This document shows positions 44,526 to 55,710 of a DNA stretch of 64,000 bases, in pieces. This stretch comes from Nocardioides ungokensis (GTDB lineage Bacteria; Actinomycetota; Actinomycetes; Propionibacteriales; Nocardioidaceae). The notes beneath the pieces are model-generated. The model searched no databases. It worked only from the letters and a program-made list of their open reading frames with translations, and was not told the DNA's origin. The stretch covers positions 1,435,001-1,499,000 of the forward strand of contig NZ_CP059164.1 of assembly GCF_013466985.1 (NCBI RefSeq). The letters are read 5' to 3'. Position numbers and translations under genes: made by a program. Positions within the stretch are counted from its first letter, which is position 1. Every line of letters begins with the position of its first letter.

Positions 44526-47122
44526 TGGGGACCACGGCAGGCCGCCGCGCGATCTGGGCCGGTGCGGCACTGATGATGCTCGGTGCCGCCGGGCTGGTCG
44601 GCACCCCCGCCCAGGCGGACCAGCTGGCCAAGCCGAGCGGCGCATGGTCGGAGACCAAGCAGGAGGCGCGCCAGGTGGTCGGCGCGGACGGGGTGGCCCA
44701 CAACTACCCCTTCGCCGACCCGTTCGGCATCACCGTGAGCGCCGACCACACCGAGAACCTCCGCGGGCGGGAGCGGGTCCAGATCAGCTGGTCCGGCGCG
44801 CAGCCGAGCGCCGGGCGCTCGGGGAATCCCTACGGACTGGCCGGCCTGACGCAGGAGTACCCGGTCGTGATCCTGGAATGCCGGGGCACCGGCGCGCAGG
44901 TGACTCCCGAGACCTGCTGGACCTCGTCGTTCTCGCAGCGCTCGCAGATTTCGAGATCCGCCTCGGACGCGGTGTGGACCGATGACGTCGACGCCGACCC
45001 GGCGGACAAGGAGCACGTGAGCGGGATGTCCCCGTTCCCCTCCGAGGAGGAGTGCCCCAACGTCGACCGGAGCGGGACCTACTACAGCCACGTCACCCCC
45101 TTCATCTCGGCCAAGGGCACCGTCTCTCCGCCTGCGACAAGGAGCACATGCCCCCGGAGGCGGCCGCCGACTCGGCCTTCCCACCCGCCGAGATCGCCGC
45201 GTTCACCGGCGCCGACGGCAGGGGGTCGGTCCAGTTCGAGGTCCGCAGTGACGTCGAGAACGAGTCGCTGGGCTGCAACCACCGCACGGACTGCTCCATC
45301 GTCGTGATCCCGATCCTCGGCGTCAGCTGCGACCAGCCGCGAACGTCACCGGCGACCTCACGGCCCCGAGAAGAGCTGCCGACGCACCGGCCAGTGGGCA
45401 CCCGGCTCCAGCAACTTCGCGGGGCTCGGCGTGGACCAGGCCGTGTCCCCAGCACTGTGGTGGTCTGCCTCCAACTGGAACAACCGCTTCACGATCCCAA
45501 TCACCTTCGGGCTCCCGCCGGACACCTGCGACATCCTCGACCAGCGGCCCGCGACCGGCTTCTACGGCTCGGAGTTGCTCGCCCAGGCCGCGCTGCAGTG
45601 GTCCCCGGCGTACTGCCTGCGCAAGGACCGCTTCAAGTTCCAGCTCAACCAGATGTCCGACGAGGCGGGCTGGAACCTCATGGAAGGCGGCGGCGGCGCC
45701 GCCGCCGAGGTCTCCTCCGAGCACCAGCAGCGGGGCAGCGACCCCGTCGGGTACGCGCCGACGGCCGTGACGGGCTTCTCGATCGGCTACGTCATCGACA
45801 GGCCCGACAACGTGGGGGAGTACACCAACCTGCGCCTGGACGCGCGGCTGGTGGCCAAGCTGCTCACCCGTCCTACCTCGGCTCCGGCCTGGGGGCCGGT
45901 CACCCCGGGATGACGGGCAACCCGTGGGCGCTCATGGCCGACCCCGAGTTCATCAAGCTCAACCCGGGGCTGAGCCAGACCACGCAGGAGGCCGGCGCCA
46001 CCCTGCTTTCCCTGTCCAACTCCTCCGACCTGATCGAGCAGCTCACCGAGTGGATCGCCCAGGACAAGGACGCGATGGACTTCATCGCAGGCAAGCCCGA
46101 CCCGTGGGGGATGAAGGTCAACCCCTCCTACGAGGGCCTGGACCTGCCCACGGCGGAGTGGCCGCTGCTCGACACCTACGTGCCGGAGACCGGCAGTGAG
46201 TGCATGCAGCAGAACCCCATGACCTACTTCAGCGCCCTGGCCGCCCCGGTCACGACATTGCCGAAGGTCGCCATGGCACTCCTGGACTCCTGGCCCCGTG
46301 CAGACCCGGTGTGACACCGACACCAGCACGACACCGCACCTCTACAAGCTGGGACGCATCGACCGGCAGTCCTACGGCTCGCGCTTCATGCTCGGCCTGG
46401 TCAGCCTGGGCGACGCCGCGCGCTACGGCCTGCGCACGGCCGCTCTGGAGACGAAGCAGGGCAGCTACGTGACCCCGTCCCCGCAGTCCCTCGCGGCGGC
46501 ACTCCAGCTGGAGACCCAGCAGGACAAGTACGGTCCCTTCGTCCTCGACCAGGCTGACATCCGGCGCTCGACCAGGGCCTACCCCGGGACGATGGTCGTC
46601 TACACGGCCGCCCGGCTGCGCAACCTGCCACAGGCGGACGCCGACAAGGTCGCCCAGTTCATCCGCGTCTCCACCACCGAAGGACAGCAGCCCGGCAGCG
46701 GCAACGGCCAACTCCCCGACGGCTTCCTGCCGATCCGCAGCACCGGCGTGACCGCCCCGCTCTACCGGTCCGCACAGGAGGTGGCGGCCGCGGTCGAGGC
46801 CCAGAAGGCCGAACCCCCCGTCCCCACCACCTCGGCGACGCCCACCTCCGACGGTGGCAGCAGCCCGGGCACCACCCCGGCCTCCTCCAGCGGTGGCGTG
46901 CCCGGCGAGGCGCCCGGGAACGGCGCGGCCCCCTCCGCAGCGGCCTCCGCGTCTCCATCGCCGTCCACCGGCCAGGAGGCGGCGGCCATGCCCGCCACCC
47001 AGCCGGTCAGCTCGCCGCTCGCCGGCGGCCTGCTGCCCGCCCTGCTGCTCCTGGGTGGCCTCGGACTCGGCATCGCAGGAGTGGTCCGCGTGGGCGCCTC
47101 CTCGGTGGGGCGGAAGCGATGA
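44525..47122 (+). pseudogene. large membrane-anchored PstS-related surface protein, five frameshifts
   Basis: ATG 44525 shares its A with the upstream TGA. The reconstructed protein (about 866 aa) has a signal peptide (AALMMLGAAGLVGTPAQA) and a Cys-containing N-terminal domain with SWSGAQPSAGRSGNPYG. A central part resembles periplasmic binding proteins (PTAVTGFSIGYVIDRPD, NLRLDARLVAKLLT, DPWGMKVNPSY). A Ser/Thr/Pro-rich stalk and a terminal helix (LLPALLLLGGLGLGIAGVV) end it. Frames change near 45124, 45340, 45365, 45870 and 46310. It probably displays a ligand-binding head outside the membrane; the ligand is unknown but the operon suggests phosphate. Confidence 0.7.
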
Positions 47123-48089
47123 CCGCGACGCTCACCGAGAGCCCCCGGCGCCGGGCACGGAGCAAGGCCGCGCTGCCGACCTTTCGACGGCGTGGCGGAG
47201 CCCCCCAGCACCCGCGAGCGGTCGCGCCCGTCCGGGCCGCGACCCCACCGACCCCCGCGGAAAACACCTCGGCCGTGGTCTCGTCCGCGTTCACCATGTT
47301 CGCGCTGCTGTGCCTGTGGACCGCCGCCCAGATGCTGTTCCTGGGCAATCTGTCCCACGAGCGGGCCCAGGAGCTGCTCTACCGCGAGTTCCGCACCCAG
47401 CTGGCCGGAGCCACCGCGCCGCTCGGCCCGATCGTCCCGGTCGGAGACCCCGTGGCGGTCGTGTCCGCCCCGACCGTCGGCCTGGAGCAGGTGGTCGTCG
47501 AGGGCACCGCCTCCGGGGACACCCTGGCCGGGCCCGGACACCGGCGCGACACCCCACTGCCGGGCCAGGAGGGCACCTCGGTCGTCTACGGGCGGGCCTC
47601 GACGTACGGCGGCCCCTTCCACACGCTGACCGGGCTGCGGCCCGGCGACCCGGTCACCGTGGCCGCAGCCCAGGGCAAGCTGACGTTCACCGTCCTCGAC
47701 GTCCGCCGCGCCGGCGACCCGCTGCCGCAGCCAGTCGAGCCCGGCCGGGCCAGGCTCACGCTGGTGACCGCCGAGGGCTCGGGGCGCCTGGCCTCCATCG
47801 CCCCAAAGGACGTCGTCTACGTCGACGCCGAGGCGAGGAAGGCGTTCCCCGCACCGCCCGGCCGGCCGCGGCGGTTCCCCAATCCGAGAAGGCGATGGCC
47901 AGCGACGAGGGTGCGATGCCGCTCCTCGCCCTGGACCTGGCCCTTCTCCTGGCGCTGACGCTCGGGGTCATCGCCGCCCGTCAGCGATGGTCGACAGCGC
48001 TTGTGTGGGTGGTCGCAAGCCCGCTCGCCATCGCGCTGTCCTGGGCTTCCACGGACGTGGTGATGCGCCTTCTGCCCAACCTGATCTGA
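47119..48089 (+). pseudogene. sortase-fold protein lacking catalytic His and Cys, one frameshift
   Basis: ATG 47119 overlaps the previous stop by 4 nt. After a membrane helix (FTMFALLCLWTAAQMLFLG) comes a sortase beta-barrel: VVVEGTASGDTLAGPGHR, YGRASTYGGPFHTLTGLRPG and RLTLVTAEGSG. In active sortases the second segment reads GHRxTYG and the third TLxTC; here the His is replaced by Arg and the Cys by Ala. Near 47868 one base is lost, after which two membrane helices (LALDLALLLALTLGVIAA and TALVWVVASPLAIALSW) complete the protein (about 323 aa). It is probably a non-catalytic scaffold for the surface phosphate-binding proteins. Confidence 0.7.
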
Positions 48090-48158
48090 CTCGCTCAGTC
48101 ACACCAGTTCAGCACGACCCAAACCCGTACCAACACTGCGAAAGAAGAGAGAACCAGA

Positions 48159-49731
48159 ATGTCCGCACGTTCGCTTCTCGCCGGCCTGGCCACCACCGCG
48201 GTCGTCACCACGGCGCTGAGCCTCGTCACCCTGGCCCCGGCCTCGGCCGTCTACCGCACCGACCCCGACGACACCGCGTTCACCGCCACCGCAGCGGACC
48301 TGATCGGGGCCGGCTCCGACACCACCCAGCACGCGGTCAAGCTCCTCGCCGACGCGTGGAACGCCGACTCGAGCCACACCTTCAAGGTGGCCACCTACGC
48401 GGCGACCGAAGGCGGCGCGCCCAAGCAGGCCGACGCCACCATCCCGCTGCCGGGCGGCACCGAGGCCACCCGCCCCAACGGCTCCGGCGACGGCAAGAGC
48501 CGCCTCTACGGCACCGGCAACGTGCCCCAGATCGACTTCGCCCGCTCCTCCGACGCCCTGTCGACCACCGAGACCGACAACGGCCTCAAGGCCTTCCCGT
48601 TCGCCCTGGACACGGTCGTGATGGCCGTGTCCAACTCCACCCCGTCGCACGCCCCCGCGTCGATCACCGTCAACGACCTGGTCAAGATCTACGAGTGCCA
48701 AGCGGGGGCGACCGACTGGAGCGACTTCGGCGGCACCGCCGGCACCATCGAGCCGCAGATCCCGCAGAGCGGCTCGGGCACCGCCAAGTTCTTCAAGAAG
48801 CAGCTCGACGCGGCCAAGGGCAGCGCAGTCACCTACGGCGCCTGCGTGAACCAGAACGTGCAGGAGCACGACGACAGCACGGTGAAGGACGACGCCAACG
48901 CGGTCGTGCCGATCTCGAAGGGCCGGGCCGAGCTCAAGGGCGGCACGGTGCGCCTCATGGACGGCTTCGCGGCGAAGCGCGACCTCTACAACGTGGTGCG
49001 CGGCGGCGACGTCACGAAGCCCGAGATCCAGGCCGTCTTCGGCGAGAACGGCTTCATCTGCTCCACCGAGGCTCGCGACCTCATCGCCCAGGCCGGCTTC
49101 CAGCAGCTCGCGACCCCGGCCCACGGCGGCGTCTGCGGCACGCCGGTGGACACCACCAGCAACTTCACCGTCAACCAGCAGGTGGTCACCGCCACGACCT
49201 CACCGCGACCAGCAGCAAGGCCAACGCGGCCACCCTGGTCGCCAAGGTCACCGGCGCCACGGCTCCCGAGGGCGCGGTCACGTTCTACGACGGCGCCGGC
49301 GTGCTCCAGGCCGACGTGCCCCGTCTCGGGCCAGGCGACGTACAACGCCACCGGCCTGAGCGCCGGCAGCCACGACTTCCGCGCGGCCTTCACCCCGGCC
49401 TCGGGAAGCGCCTTCGACCCCTCGCAGGGCACGAGCTCCGCGACCGTCAAGACCGCCTCGAAGGTCACCGAGTCCTTCCCCGCCAGCATCGCCAAGGGCC
49501 AGCGCGCCAAGGGTGTCGTCACGGTGGTTCTCACCGGCGTCGCCAACGCCGCAACCGGCAAGGTCAAGGTCCTGCTCGGTCGCAAGACCCTCGCCACCGC
49601 ACGCTCTCCGGTGGCCGGGCGACCGTGAAGCTGCCCGCACTCGCCAAGGGCACCAACAAGCTCAAGGCCGTGTACGCCGGCAACGCAACCGCCGCCGGCT
49701 CGCAGAGAGCTTCACGATCACCCAGAAGTGA
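48159..49731 (+). pseudogene. pstS: PstS-family phosphate-binding protein with Ig-like repeats, four frameshifts
   Basis: ATG 48159 opens a signal peptide (LLAGLATTAVVTTALSLVTL, cleavage near ASA). The binding-protein fold has LIGAGSDTTQHAVKLLADAW, IDFARSSDAL, ALDTVVMAVSNSTP, IPQSGSGTAKFFKKQL and RGGDVTKPEIQAVFG. Two bacterial Ig-like repeats follow (ATLVAKVTGATAPEGAVTFY; GVVTVVLTGVANAATGKVKV), ending in ESFTITQK. The frame changes near 49200, 49318 (an extra C), 49605 and 49700. The restored length is about 524 aa. The Ig repeats probably lift the phosphate-binding head through the cell wall. Confidence 0.8.
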
Positions 49732-49828
49732 TCAACCCGTAGCACCGCACCACCCGGGTGTCGGGTGGCCGCCGCAGCCGTGGTGGCTACCGACACACCT
49801 CGCGTCTCCCCTCATCAGAAGGCCAGCC

Positions 49829-50702
49829 ATGAACACCTCGACCAACACCCACGCCGACCCGCACACGGCCACCACGGTCCTCCCGGCCGTCCCGGCCCCG
49901 CGGCCCGGGCCGCTGTCCGACGCCGGACGGGCAGCCACGCTCGACGCCCGCGACATCACCGCGTGGTTCGGCCGGCACAAGGTTCTCGACCGGGTCTCGC
50001 TGACCATGCCCGCAGGTGGCATCACCGCGTTGATCGGCCCGTCGGGCTGCGGCAAGTCGACGTTCCTGCGCATCCTCAACCGGATGCACGAGCTCGTGCC
50101 CTCGGCCCAGCTCGCCGGCGAGGTCCTGCTCGACGGCCAGGACGTCTACGACCCGGAGAAGCGCCTCATCGACGCCCGCCGGTCCATCGGATGGTGTTCC
50201 AGAAGCCCAACCCGTTCCCGGCCATGTCGATCCGGGAGAACGTGCTCGCCGGTCTCCGGTTGACCGGGACCCGTGCCTCACGGGCGACGCGGGACGAGCT
50301 GGTCGAGTCCTGCCTGGTCAAGGCCGGCCTCTGGAACGAGGTGAAGGAACGGCTGGACGCGCCGGTGGCGGCCTGTCCGGCGGTCAGCAGCAGCGGCTCT
50401 GCATCGCCCGATCCCTGGCCATCAAGCCGCGCGTCCTCCTCATGGACGAGCCGTGCTCGGCGCTCGACCCGACCTCCACGCGGGTCATCGAGGAGACCAT
50501 GCTCGAGCTGGCACGGGAGGTGACGATCGTCATCGTCACCCACAACATGCAGCAGGCCGCGAGAGTCTCGGACACCTGCGCATTCTTCCTGGCCGGACAG
50601 GGGGCACCGGGTGTCATCGTCGAGCACGGCGACACCACCGCCATGTTCCAGCAGCCGCGCGACCCGCGCACCGCCGACTACGTCAACGGCCGGTTCGGGT
50701 GA
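49829..50702 (+). pseudogene. pstB: phosphate ABC transporter ATP-binding protein PstB, two frameshifts
   Basis: The reconstructed protein of about 290 aa has [16 protein letters not shown], Walker [10 protein letters not shown], the Q-loop [15 protein letters not shown], the signature [16 protein letters not shown], Walker [15 protein letters not shown] and the switch IVIVTHNM. Bases are missing near 50192 (before GMVFQ) and near 50372 (before GGLSGG). The sequence is otherwise textbook PstB, so it energises the PstCA channel if the shifts are sequencing errors. It is unusual that pstB is 7 kb away from pstCA. Confidence 0.85.
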
Positions 50703-51454
50703 GCCTTCGCCTCGTTCTCCGGCCTCGCGGTCGGGCTCGGCCTGCTCTCCGCGACCGCCCTGGCCACCCAGGCCCACGACCGGGGTGGCCGGCTCGACGA
50801 CCTGGAGGTCGTGGGACACCCCGCGTACGTCAGCGCCCCGACCCGGGCGGTCGCGCCCGTCGCCAGGTCGGGAGACCGACAGCGGGCCGCGGTGCCCGAA
50901 GTCGCCCCGACTGGGTCGCGCTCACGGCTCGGGACACCGGCATCCCGGCACCGGCGGTACGCGCCTACGCCCGAGCCCAGCTGACCGCGCCCAACGGCTG
51001 TGCGGTGGACTGGACGACGCTGGCCGCGATCGGCTACGTCGAGTCGCGCCACGGCACGATCGGTGGGCGGACGCTGCTGGACGACGGACAGTCGTCAACC
51101 CCGATCCTGGGGCCGGCACTCGACGGAACCGGCGACTTCGCGGCGATCCGCTCGACGCCCACCTCGCGCAACCTGCACGGCGACCCCGTCTGGGAGCACG
51201 CGGTCGGCCCGATGCAGTTCCTGCCCTCGACGTGGGACCAGTACGCCGCGGACGGCGACGGCGACGGGCGCGCCGATCCCCTCGACCTGGACGACGCCGC
51301 CGCCGCAACCGCCGGCTACCTGTGCGCTGGCGGACGCGACCTCTCCACCGGGGCCGGGTGGGCGGCCGCAGTCTTCTCGTACAACCACGCCCAGGTCTAC
51401 GTGGACGAGGTCTACGCCGCCGCCACGTCGTACGCCGACCGGTCCGCATCCTGA
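50699..51454 (+). pseudogene. lytic transglycosylase-like secreted protein, two frameshifts
   Basis: GTG 50699 overlaps the pstB stop (GTGA). After removing one C near 50706, the frame gives an N-terminal helix FASFSGLAVGLGLLSATALA. A base is missing near 50907, after which the catalytic domain follows: LAAIGYVESRHGTIGG (Glu of the lysozyme-like fold), GPMQFLPSTWDQYAADGDGD, ADPLDLDDAAAATAGYL and FSYNHAQVYVDEVY. This is the MltB/SLT-like pattern. It would cleave glycan strands, perhaps to place the surface proteins of the operon. The restored length is about 251 aa. Confidence 0.75.
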
Positions 51455-51517
51455 GGCACGACCGTCAAGGCCCACCCTTGCTTTGAAGAAGTGACTGTGC
51501 CCCGATATTTTCGCGCA

Positions 51518-51564
51518 GCACTTCGTCCCGTTCATGCCTCCCCCGTCTGAACGGGACGAGGTGC
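51518..51564. promoter_or_regulatory. long inverted repeat between lytic transglycosylase and phosphoesterase genes
   Basis: Left arm GCAC-T-TCGTCCCGTTCA (51518-51534) and right arm TGAACGGGACGA-G-GTGC (51548-51564) pair over 16 of 17 positions around a 13-nt loop. No T-run follows on the plus strand. It may be a terminator of the pst operon, or an operator for the phosphoesterase gene that starts at 51754. The arms contain GTTCA, as PHO boxes do. The 299-bp gap holds no gene. Confidence 0.5.
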
Positions 51565-51753
51565 GCCTGTTCGGACGGCCGTTCGCCCATGAGGGGTCGT
51601 GCGTGACGAGGCCGGTTGTAGTGCGGGCGCAGGGCTCCGTCGTGGGCACGGTCACGCCGGTCTGAACACTGGATGAACGCCTCTCGACGGCCGTGACCCG
51701 CGGGCCACCGGGGGAGTTGGCACCTGCGAGTCCCCAGGATCCCAGGAGCCCCG

Positions 51754-54469
51754 ATGCGTCTCGTCCCCGTTGCCGCGATCACGGCGACCGCCCTCCTGAG
51801 TGGCGTCGTGGCCTGGCAGGTCGCCAGCGCCGACGACACCCGCCACGTCACGCCATACACCCCGACCGGCACTACGCCGAGGGCACCAGCCTGGTGAGCG
51901 GGCGGCTGATCACGCCCGTGGGGGAACGCACGACACTCGGGGACTTCCCGGTGGCCGTCGCAGTCTCGCCGGACCGGTCGGTGGCGGTGGTGGCCAACAG
52001 CGGCCAGGGGGAGGGGGCGCCCGAGCAGGGCGACGAGTCCTTGCAGGTCGTCGACCTGGGGACCGGGCGGGTGTGCAGACCCTCACCGACCACGAGGACG
52101 GGGCGCCGACGTTCTACGAGTCCGGGCTCGCCTGGAGCGAGGACGGATCGCACCTCTATGCCACCGGGGGCGGCAACGACGAGGCCTACGACTACCGCTA
52201 CTCGGGCGGCCGGCTCAGCCTGCTCCAGCGCTGGAAGAGCTCGGCCCGTGCTGGTGCTCCGACGGTCGACGGGTCCGGGAGTGACGGGATCCCCGGCACG
52301 GCCCCGGTCGTGGGCGACGCGGCGGCGTACAGCCGGGGCCTCGCCCTGGGGCCGGACGGTCGCACGGTCCTGGTGACGAACGAGCAGGGCTCGACGGTGG
52401 CCGCGCTCTCGACCGCGGACGGGTCCCTGCGGTGGGAGACCACGCTCGGTGGCCCCGGCCAGCCCGGCGGCGCCTACCCCGAGGCGGTCGTGGTGAGTCG
52501 CGACGGTGCGACGGCGTACGTCGCCGCCCAGGGCCTGAACGCGGTCGTCGGCCTGGACACAACGACCGGCGCCATCACCTCGACCACACCGGTCGGGGAC
52601 CACCCGGTCGCCCTCACGCTGGCGCAGCACGGCACCCAGCTCTACGTCACCAACGCCAACGACGACTCGCTCTCGGTGCTCGACGTGTCGGGTGCGACGC
52701 CCACCGAGGCCGCCCAGGTCTCAACTCACCTGCTGCCCCACGAGGCCAACGGCTCGACGCCGGACGCCGTCACCGTCGATGACGCCACCGACACCGTCTA
52801 CGTCGCGAACGCCGGCGACAACGTCGTCCGGGCCCTCCGCAGCGACACCGGCGACCGGATCGTCCCGTCGAAGCTGAAGCCGGTCGGGGCCATCCCCACC
52901 GGCTGGTACCCCACCGCCCTCGCGAAGGGTCGACACGGACAACTGCTCGTCGCGTCGGCCAAGGGGCTGGGTGGGGCCCCGATCACCGACCACCGCCAGT
53001 ACATCGTCAACCATCGTCACGGCCTGCTCACCGCAGTGGATGCCTCCTCCGGCTCCCGGCTCGCGCAGTGGACGGCCACCGCGCGGCGCAACCTGCGCTA
53101 CCCCTCGCTCACCTCGCGGCTGCGGCCGCCGCACTCTCCGATCCCCACGCTGGCGAACGCCGGGCACAGCCCGATCAAGCACGTCGTCCTGATCGTGCGC
53201 GAGAACCGCACCTTCGACCAGGTCTTCGGTGACCTGAAGCGGAAGGACGCCGACGTCGAGCCGGACTACATGGAGTTCCCGCGCCGCGACTCGGCCGGGC
53301 GAACGGTCACGCCGAACATCCACGCGCTGGCCCACCGGTTCGCACTGTCGCAGAACTTCTACAGCGACGGGGAGGCCAGCATCCAGGGCCATCACTGGAC
53401 CGCGGAGGGCGTGTCCAGCGACTACACCGAGAAGAGCTACCTGCACTACTACTCCAGTCGCAACCACCCCTACGACCCGACCGCACCGATCGTGTACCCC
53501 CGCTGCGGCGCGGTCTTCCAACAGCTCGCCCGGCAGGGCAAGACCTTCCGCAACTTCGGGGAGCTGGTGGGCCTCTCGACCGCCCAGACGCCCACGACCA
53601 AGGCGGCTCCCGGCGCCCGCTGCGCCACGCCAGGCGGTGCGTACGACGGGCAGTCGGCAGCGAGCTTCGACGAGAACCTGGGCGCCAACCTGTCGCTGAC
53701 GTCGGTCTCGGACGTGGACAAGGAGAAGGAGATCGAGCAGACGCTAGCTCCCCTCGTCGCCTCCGACCAGCTGCCGCAGTTCATGTACGCCGTCCTCGGC
53801 AACGACCACACCGACGGGACTGCGCCCGGCAAGAAGACGCCGTCGGCCCTGGTCGCCACCAACGACCTGGCGGTCGGGCGCTTCGTCGACTACCTCTCGC
53901 ACACGCCCCAGTGGAAGAGCACCGCGGTCTTCGTCGTCGAGGACGACAGCCAGGACGGCCTCGACCATCGCGACGGCCACCGCAACATCCTGATGGTCGC
54001 CTCGCCGTATGCGAAGCAGGGCGCGCTCTCGTCGCTGCACGTCAGCCAGGCCTCCGTGCTGCACACGGTGGAGCTGATCCTCGGGCTGAAGCCGCTGTCG
54101 TCGTACACCCAGTACGCCGCCGTGCCCTACGACCTGTTCACCTCCAAGCCAGACGGGCGGCCGTATCGCTTCCGGACGCCGACCTACCCGATGGACAAGA
54201 CGAACCCATCGGCCAAGCAGGGATCGGCCGCTTCCGTCCCACTCAACCTCAGCTCGATCGACGTGGCCGGGCCGATGCTCGAGGCGCAGATCTGGGAGTC
54301 GACACACCCGGGCGAGCCGATGCCGGCGGCGCTGCTGGACGAGATCGCAGCCTTCGGCGGCATCGAGCCGGCGGCCCTCGAGGCCTGGTCGCGCGGCGAC
54401 CGCTGCTCCTGCACCCCTCTGCTCGCCGGGCTCACGGTGGCGCCGGGGATGGGGGACCCGGACGACTGA
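51754..54469 (+). pseudogene. YncE-like beta-propeller/phosphoesterase fusion, two frameshifts near the 5' end
   Basis: ATG 51754 has AGGAG upstream. A signal peptide (VAAITATALLSGVVAWQVASA) is followed after one-base losses near 51864 and 52074 by a seven-bladed-propeller-like part: DFPVAVAVSPDRSVAVVANS, GPDGRTVLVTNEQGSTVA, HGTQLYVTNANDDSLSVLD and DATDTVYVANAGDN. The phosphoesterase domain begins at KHVVLIVRENRTFDQVFGDL and continues with NFYSDGEASIQGHHW, VVEDDSQDGLDHRDGHR and NILMVASPYA, matching the acid phosphatase/phospholipase C-like family. The restored length is about 905 aa. It probably releases phosphate from organic esters outside the cell and fits the phosphate-scavenging operon. 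Confidence 0.8.
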
Positions 54470-54657
54470 GCCAAGAACCCTCGAACCCAGCCTGCAGCGT
54501 CCCGCACACGCCACCAGCCGTTCTCGTGCTGTTCGGCCAACAGGTCCCGAAGGTCAGATCGGACCGGCAACGATGCGTACGACCAGCAGCAAGGTGGAAG
54601 CGGTGAGCGCGACGATGTGGTGTCCGGACGTGGCAGGGCATTGCGAAGGCACGACGC

Positions 54658-55689
54658 ATGGCTGAGCGGGTCGTGCTGCATGTCGGCCTTCTCAAGACCG
54701 GTACGACGTACCTGCAGAAGAGGTTGATGGGCGGCCGCAAGACGCTGGCGAAGCACGACGTGCTCTTCCCCCGCTGGCGCGACCAGGTCGATGCAGTGAT
54801 CGACGTCCTCGACATCCCCCGGCGTCCGCGGCCCGACGCCTGCAACGACGCCTGGCCGCGAATGGTGGACCAGATCCGCGACTGGCCTGGTACGGCGCTG
54901 ATGTCGATGGAGTTCCTCGGCCCTGCGAGCGCCAAGGATGTCCAGTCCGTGGTGCGTTCCTTCGAGGGTGTCCCGGTCGAGGTGGTGATCACCGCTCGCG
55001 ACCTCAACCGCGCCCTGATGGCGATGTGGCAGGAGTCGGCCAAGAACTCCGGGACCGAGACCTGGCCGTGGTACCTCAAGGCGGTCGAAGAGGGCACCGG
55101 CGAGGGCAAGCGCTTCTGGCGCCAGCAGCGGCTGGCCGTCATCGTCGGGCGATGGGCCGCGGCGGTCGACATCTCGAACGTCACCGTGGTGACAGTCCCG
55201 CCACCCGGCGCGCCCCGAGAGATCTTGTGGTCCCGGTTCTGCGAGGCGGTCGGCACCGACCCGACCTGGTGCCCACCGGTCGAGCCGGCGAACGAGTCCC
55301 TCGGCGCCGCCGCCGCCGAGGTCCTTCGACGGGTCAACGCGGACCTGGCCGACTGGGACATCCCGTGGCCGAGCTACGCCAAGGTGGTCAAGTCGAGGTT
55401 CGCAAAGGACGTGCTCGGCAGCCTGCGTGGCGAGGACCTCGCGCTGGGCATGCCCGTTCCTGAATGGATACATCATCGAGCCGTCTCGATGCGCGCGAAC
55501 GTCGAGGCGACCGGGGTCAGGGTCATCGGCAGTCTGGACGAGCTGGCCCCGGTGACCGTTGCCGGGGTCACGCCCGACGAAGTGCCGATCGAGGACCAGC
55601 TGCACATCGCGACCCGGGCGCTGGGACACCTCCTGCGTCTGGAGCTGGAACGCCACGCTGACGCGGCCATCGTGCGACGAGAGAACTGA
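54658..55689 (+). CDS. sulfotransferase-like protein 1
   Basis: The 343-aa protein has the PAPS 5'-phosphosulfate loop HVGLLKTGTTYLQ at residues 7-19 and the 3'-phosphate-binding strand/helix VVITARDLNRALMAMWQE near 108-125. Sulfotransferases of this type move sulfate from PAPS to lipids, glycans or polyketides. The cytoplasmic protein lacks a signal. It is first of three tandem paralogs, with 21 nt to the next. The substrate is unknown. Confidence 0.75.
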   Translation: MAERVVLHVGLLKTGTTYLQKRLMGGRKTLAKHDVLFPRWRDQVDAVIDVLDIPRRPRPDACNDAWPRMVDQIRDWPGTALMSMEFLGPASAKDVQSVVRSFEGVPVEVVITARDLNRALMAMWQESAKNSGTETWPWYLKAVEEGTGEGKRFWRQQRLAVIVGRWAAAVDISNVTVVTVPPPGAPREILWSRFCEAVGTDPTWCPPVEPANESLGAAAAEVLRRVNADLADWDIPWPSYAKVVKSRFAKDVLGSLRGEDLALGMPVPEWIHHRAVSMRANVEATGVRVIGSLDELAPVTVAGVTPDEVPIEDQLHIATRALGHLLRLELERHADAAIVRREN

Positions 55690-55710
55690 GGCCCGACGGA
55701 TGGAGTGTGG

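Noticed and set aside
48099..49124. 341-aa antisense frame over pstS
   Set aside because: Gly/Val/Ala-rich shadow; the plus strand encodes a recognisable PstS fold.
51569..51590. Second PHO box (two GTTCG units) before the phosphoesterase gene
   Set aside because: The units are 12 bases apart, not 11, and only GTTCG is shared.
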